From contig VNKQ01000007.1 in the NCBI GenBank assembly GCA_016508695.1, positions 1,488,001 to 1,552,000 on the forward strand: 64,000 nt of DNA, in the 5' to 3' direction. The position numbers and the translations under genes are program-made. The notes under the pieces are model-generated. The model did not search any database and was not told the origin of the DNA. It saw only the letters and a list, made by a program, of their open reading frames with translations. This document shows positions 60,801-64,000 of the stretch, piece by piece (within the stretch, counting starts at the first letter, position 1; every line of letters starts with the position of its first letter). Origin of the DNA: Hyphodiscus hymeniophilus (lineage: Eukaryota; Ascomycota; Leotiomycetes; Helotiales; Hyphodiscaceae).

Positions 60801-61125
60801 AGCTTTTAGAGACTAAAGGTTCTTTATTAGAGTTCGAGAGAAACGCTACTTTTAGCGACTCGATTAGGCTTCTTATTAGGGCGCTTATAAGAGTATTAAA
60901 TCTAGTGTCCCTTTATAATCTTTTGGCTTCTTAGTTATTTAAAGTGGCCCGCGTTCTAGCTAGCTTGGCTTCTATATATTACTATTGTATAAATATCTCT
61001 TCTAAAATATATTATATCTTAGTATTTAACGTTTTATATTATAAGCTCTCGTTTCTCGACGAGAACGTCTTAGCGTCTAATATAAAGTTATTAAGTAGTT
61101 ATAAATCTATTTTAATTAAACTTAA

Positions 61126-61294
61126 TATTACGGGGCAAACGGTATATATATAAGAGTTTGTTATAGTATTTAGTAAGTTCGATAAAAAAGAGAGAAATAT
61201 TCTAAGCTAAGTCCGTAAGAAAAGAAGCGCTCTCGCCTAGCCTTAGTAAGCGCAAGTACTACTAGCGCCTTACCCCTAGGGCTAGCCCCTTACA
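61126..61294 (-). repeat. 5' LTR of inner Gypsy (right side)
   Basis: 169 bp from TATTACGGGGCAAACGG to CCCCTTACA, inverted relative to the outer element's LTRs. Confidence 0.92.
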
Positions 61295-61879
61295 ATAAAT
61301 AGCGTAAAAATAAGAGTAATTAGATTACAAAAGTTAATAATATCCGAGCGAAAAGGAATAGAGTTTAACTTACCTCTTAATTGATATAATCGATACTAGA
61401 AAGGGTATAGCTAATATAATAAATAATAATAAATATTTAATTCTAGTTAATATTATTTAAGGTTTATATTATATACGAAAGTAAAATAGTATTCGGCTCT
61501 CTATACTAAATATCGACTTACTTTATTATTATTATTATTATCTAAAGAAAAAAAAAAACAAAAAAAAAAAAAAGTCGAAAGTAATTATTTTATAAGTAAT
61601 AATAATAATAAGAAGTAATAAGTAATAGAATTAAAAAGAATCGTAATAAAAGTAAATAAGTTTATATAATAATATACGGATTTAGTCTTTAAGAGACTAG
61701 AACCTAATAAATTTAACCTAGGATAAGTAATATAGCCTTATTATTAAACTCGATTTAGGAGAATAATAATAAAAGTAAATAAGTTCGTAAAGAATATTAT
61801 TTATTATTAAGGACTATATTAGGAAAAGGGGTTTATACTAACGAACTCTAAGAGTAAGCAAGCGGGAGGAGAGAAGTAA

Positions 61880-62048
61880 TATAAGGGGCTAGCCCTAAGA
61901 GTAAAGCGCTAGTTATACTTACGCTTACTAAGGCTAGGCGAGAGTGCTTCTTTTCTTACGGACTTAGCTTAGAATATTTCTCTCTTTTTTATCGAACTTA
62001 CTAAATACTATAACGAACTCTTATATATATGCTATTTACCCTGTGACA
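61880..62048 (+). repeat. 3' LTR of outer Gypsy
   Basis: 169 bp from TATAAGGGGCTAGCCCT to CCCTGTGACA, followed by the TSD CTAAG and then the second half of the piggyBac transposase. Confidence 0.92.
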
Positions 62049-63224
62049 CTAAGAGAAAAGAGGGACCCTTAGATACTAAATACCTACCTAAACTAAAAGG
62101 TAGTCCTAAGACTAGAAAAAGTAGAAATAAGACATAAGCTATAGCTCTAAAGCTTCTTAAAAGGTTACTAAAGAATCGATATTATTTATAAATAAATAAC
62201 TTATTTATAAGTACTCGATTTCTTAAGCTATTAAAGAAGAGAGAGTATACTAGAATAAGTATATATAAAACGAATGCTAAAGTACTTAAAGAACTTATTT
62301 TAATAAAAGTAAGTAATATAAACGATATAATACCTTAGAGAACTATTAAGTCTTTACTTATAAAAGATAAAATAGTTTATTAAACTATATAGAAAAATAA
62401 TACTTATATACTAATAATATCTAATACCCTCTCTAGAAACGACTTAGTCTTACGACTAAAGAAGAGACTTAAAGAGATATCTAATAAAGTAAAAACCTCT
62501 CGAATACCTTTCGGAAACTTAATACAAAAGAAATTAAATATATTAGTTCTTTTTAACGAGTATAATTACTAAATAAGAGTAGTAAATAAATATAATAATA
62601 TAAGCTCCCGTAACACTAGTTTATAACAAATCCAAAGAGAAGGACACTAAGTATTAAAACACTACTTTTTACAAGTATTACTTATTAATTATTACTTTTT
62701 AGTTTTATTAGGGAATAATAGTATTAACAAAGAAAATAAGAAAAGAGAAGTATTATTCTAGTTCCAAAAAGACTTTTAAAAATAATTAGCTAAGGCTCTT
62801 TTATTCTATAGTTCTAAGGGTTAAATCACACTTAAAAGAAGAGTCTCTATTATATTAATAAGTAATAAAAGTCTCTCTACAAATTAATACTAAATAAGGA
62901 AGTTATTAGTATATAAAAGATATATATATTATATAAGTATACGGATCGGGGACCGCTTACTAAAAAAGATTATATTAAGCCAAATTATAACTAATTCGGG
63001 CTAAGAAAATCGCAAAACTAATATAATTTATTACTATATATAATATAATATCGCAATTTATAAAATTTATTATTATTAGAATAGATTTCATTATATATAG
63101 TTATAAAGTTAAAAATCCCATTAAAATTCGACTAAAATCCACTAATTCTATTAGCTAAAATCACTCGCTTATTCCCAAATTGGCCCGCGCACAGACTAGG
63201 CGCGCCTGGTGGCAGCTGAACGGA

Positions 63225-63884
63225 TACCGGGCCACCAATTATGGACGATCTGTTTTCGCGGGAAGTTCTCCTTATTTCGCGAAAACTCGTGTTCATAGTT
63301 ATATTACCCCCTTGACGCTGATGACTCGCCTTCAGGACTTGGTATATGTCAATTCTGACGAGGAGCGGCTTCTTCATACTTCCGACCCCATCATTAGGAA
63401 TCCACTCCATAAAAGCATCCTCATCCTCCTAAACCTTTCAATAGAATAGCAGGTGCATGACATAAAGCAGCCAGCATCAGATGCATTTTAGCCCATTTCA
63501 CCAAAGAAAATAGCCGTGCTAAACTGTAAGCACACGCACACTCGTAAATTCGTAATGGAAGACCAATCAGATCAACCCCTCGTAAGCTCAACCAACCGGA
63601 AATGGGAGTATTGCGACTACAGTAAAACAGAGCAGATAGGTTGAGGCAGATCGGAGCCTCAACAAGTAAGCTGCTCCAATCACACACTACCCCAAAAATG
63701 TAATTACCCCTGAAACACGTACATAGCTACCTAGGTAAGGTAAGCGCCTAGCTCCCAGCGACTACCCCGCTCGCTAAGAAAAGCCCTTCTCATGACGTCG
63801 AGCACAACCAATGTCTCAATACTCACCTACAAATGCTATCAGATCAAATAGACGACTCTTATAATCAAACATCCAATCAAACTA
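63225..63884. other. GC-balanced flank, no recognised gene
   Basis: Unique-looking sequence to the right of piggyBac-2. Ancestrally it was joined to 47,943, so it is the upstream region of the NRPS-like gene. ORFs of 92 and 88 codons on the minus strand (63,132-63,410, which runs into the TIR, and 63,421-63,687) and 89 codons on the plus strand have no family features. Confidence 0.5.
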
Positions 63885-63976
63885 GGTGGTGTGGTGTAAT
63901 GGTAGCACGTGACGTTGTGGATTTCTACAAAGAAACACCATGCAATTACCGTTTCAATCGTACGACTCCTACCAAC
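63885..63976 (+). tRNA. tRNA-His(GTG)-like relic, incomplete
   Basis: The 5' part resembles a tRNA: acceptor strand GGTGGTG, an A-box-like TGGTGTAATGG with a GTG/CAC D stem, then TGACGTTGTGGA with GTG in anticodon position. The 3' part ends in TACCAACC, which can pair with the 5' end only with a bulge. No proper T arm with GTTCRA is found and the anticodon stem lacks a clean partner. Most likely a degenerate tRNA or a chance match. Confidence 0.25.
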
Positions 63977-64000
63977 CTATAACTGCTGCCCACTAATAAT

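Larger units (their letters stand above)
54689..61294 (-). mobile_element. Inner Ty3/Gypsy retrotransposon (6,606 bp), inverted, TSD ATAAA
   Basis: Same family as the outer element, inserted in opposite orientation. LTRs at 54,689-54,857 and 61,126-61,294, with ATAAA at 54,684-54,688 and 61,295-61,299. On the minus strand the gag knuckle region is at about 59,990-60,050, where first and last Cys are kept but the middle ligands read Tyr and Cys. RT follows, with AYINNILIYLN and the mutated YxDD box at 58,671-58,682, then RNase H and integrase (about 57,100-57,220). The polypurine tract complement (CCCCCCTCCTCCCGCC) lies next to the LTR at 54,860. More CpG is retained than in the outer copy. 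Not functional. A 69-codon ORF at 60,944-61,153 is chance. Confidence 0.92.
48845..62048 (+). mobile_element. Outer Ty3/Gypsy retrotransposon (6.6 kb), TSD CTAAG, split by an inner copy
   Basis: LTRs of 169 bp at 48,845-49,013 and 61,880-62,048, with CTAAG on both sides (48,840-48,844 and 62,049-62,053). Plus-strand order: gag with a CCHC knuckle at 50,121-50,162, in which all three Cys and the His now read Tyr. Reverse transcriptase is at about 50,870-51,560 with its YxDD box as Tyr-Ile-Asn-Asn (51,433-51,444) in AYINNILIYSN. RNase H is at about 51,880-52,200. Integrase at 52,910-53,040 retains KISIDFITDLL with the first catalytic Asp. RT before integrase identifies Ty3/Gypsy. A purine tract (GCGGGAGGAGAGAAG) precedes the 3' LTR. 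Net length without the inner element is about 6,593 bp. No intact frame. Confidence 0.92.
47944..63224 (+). mobile_element. piggyBac-type DNA transposon 2, split by a Gypsy nest
   Basis: Near-perfect TIRs start TCCGTTCAGCTGCCACCAGG (47,944 onward) and end with the complement at 63,224, each flanked by TA. Removing the 13.2-kb Gypsy insertion leaves about 2.07 kb. Transposase remnants on the plus strand: NDPISLFNLYYSLEIINEI (48,230-48,290), then IRNRFQVLYI-like and KPIPTGFK-like segments before the break at 48,840. From 62,049 come RKSRNK, a NNLFISTRFLKLLKK segment, KTNAKVLKELILIKVSN and a KDNTYxLxI-like segment. The order matches the DDE_Tnp_1_7 domain (core, 'DNLFxS' loop, 'TNAGV' segment). 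Many stops. The outermost 60 bp keep high GC. The left end lies 81 bp from the NRPS-like start codon, so it inserted in that gene's promoter region. Confidence 0.82.

Noticed and set aside
60944..61153. 69-codon plus-strand ORF in the inner Gypsy
   Set aside because: It is antisense to the gag region and runs into the LTR; a chance ORF.
47942..63226. A giant cargo-carrying (Starship-like) element bounded by the inverted TCCGTTCAGC repeats
   Set aside because: The 15-kb span is fully explained by a 2.07-kb piggyBac element with a nested Gypsy pair; there are no cargo genes or tyrosine recombinase.
63180..63449. 89-codon plus-strand ORF starting in the piggyBac right TIR
   Set aside because: It begins inside a transposon end and has no domain; a chance ORF.

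Overview
The window looks like nuclear DNA of a filamentous ascomycete (Pezizomycotina) and is a textbook AT-rich repeat block shaped by repeat-induced point mutation (RIP). About 57 of the 64 kb is very AT-rich. CpA/TpG dinucleotides are almost absent there, TpA is in great excess, and transposon reading frames are recognisable only through stop codons. Two GC-balanced islands (about 42.6-47.94 kb and 63.2-64.0 kb) carry ordinary fungal coding sequence with short GT-AG introns. Assignments come from reading translated motifs, terminal repeats and target-site duplications (TSDs) by eye; no database search was run.

Layout, left to right. 1-8,072: 3' part of a Ty1/Copia element (Copia-1) with a 899-bp TIR element in it. 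8,073-10,170: an inverted-repeat-rich relic, the 3' end of a second Copia subfamily, and a pile of nested MITEs. 10,171-18,522: complete but RIP-dead Copia-2. 18,523-29,623: a Tad-like LINE on the minus strand cut apart by a long MITE, a piggyBac-type transposon (itself holding four more insertions, one a Fot1/pogo element), a short MITE and a solo Gypsy LTR. 29,624-37,940: complete Copia-3 with TSD. 37,941-42,866: fragments, including a small piggyBac derivative, a solo Copia LTR and nested MITEs. 42,872-43,136: a solo Copia LTR that has escaped RIP. 43.34-44.25 kb: gene for a Rossmann-fold protein. 45.8-47.9 kb (minus): pseudogene of an NRPS-like adenylating reductase. 47,944-63,224: a second piggyBac-type element split by a Ty3/Gypsy element that is itself split by an inverted copy of the same family. 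63.2-64.0 kb: GC-balanced DNA with a weak tRNA-like relic.

How the parts relate. Exact TSDs order many insertions: LINE before piggyBac before Fot1/pogo and MITEs; Copia-1 before its TIR element; piggyBac-2 before outer Gypsy before inner Gypsy. Solo LTRs of 169 and 265 bp keep near-original sequence while full-length copies are heavily mutated, as expected if RIP needs long duplications. The most unusual signals are: (1) a family of non-autonomous TIR elements with 8-bp TSDs whose members share interior sequence but carry different, matched terminal repeats; (2) a 1.48-kb tract almost identical in Copia-1 and Copia-3 (first 0.35 kb also in Copia-2) although the flanks differ by about 10 percent, suggesting conversion after RIP; (3) piggyBac-type transposases between TIRs flanked by TA rather than the expected TTAA.
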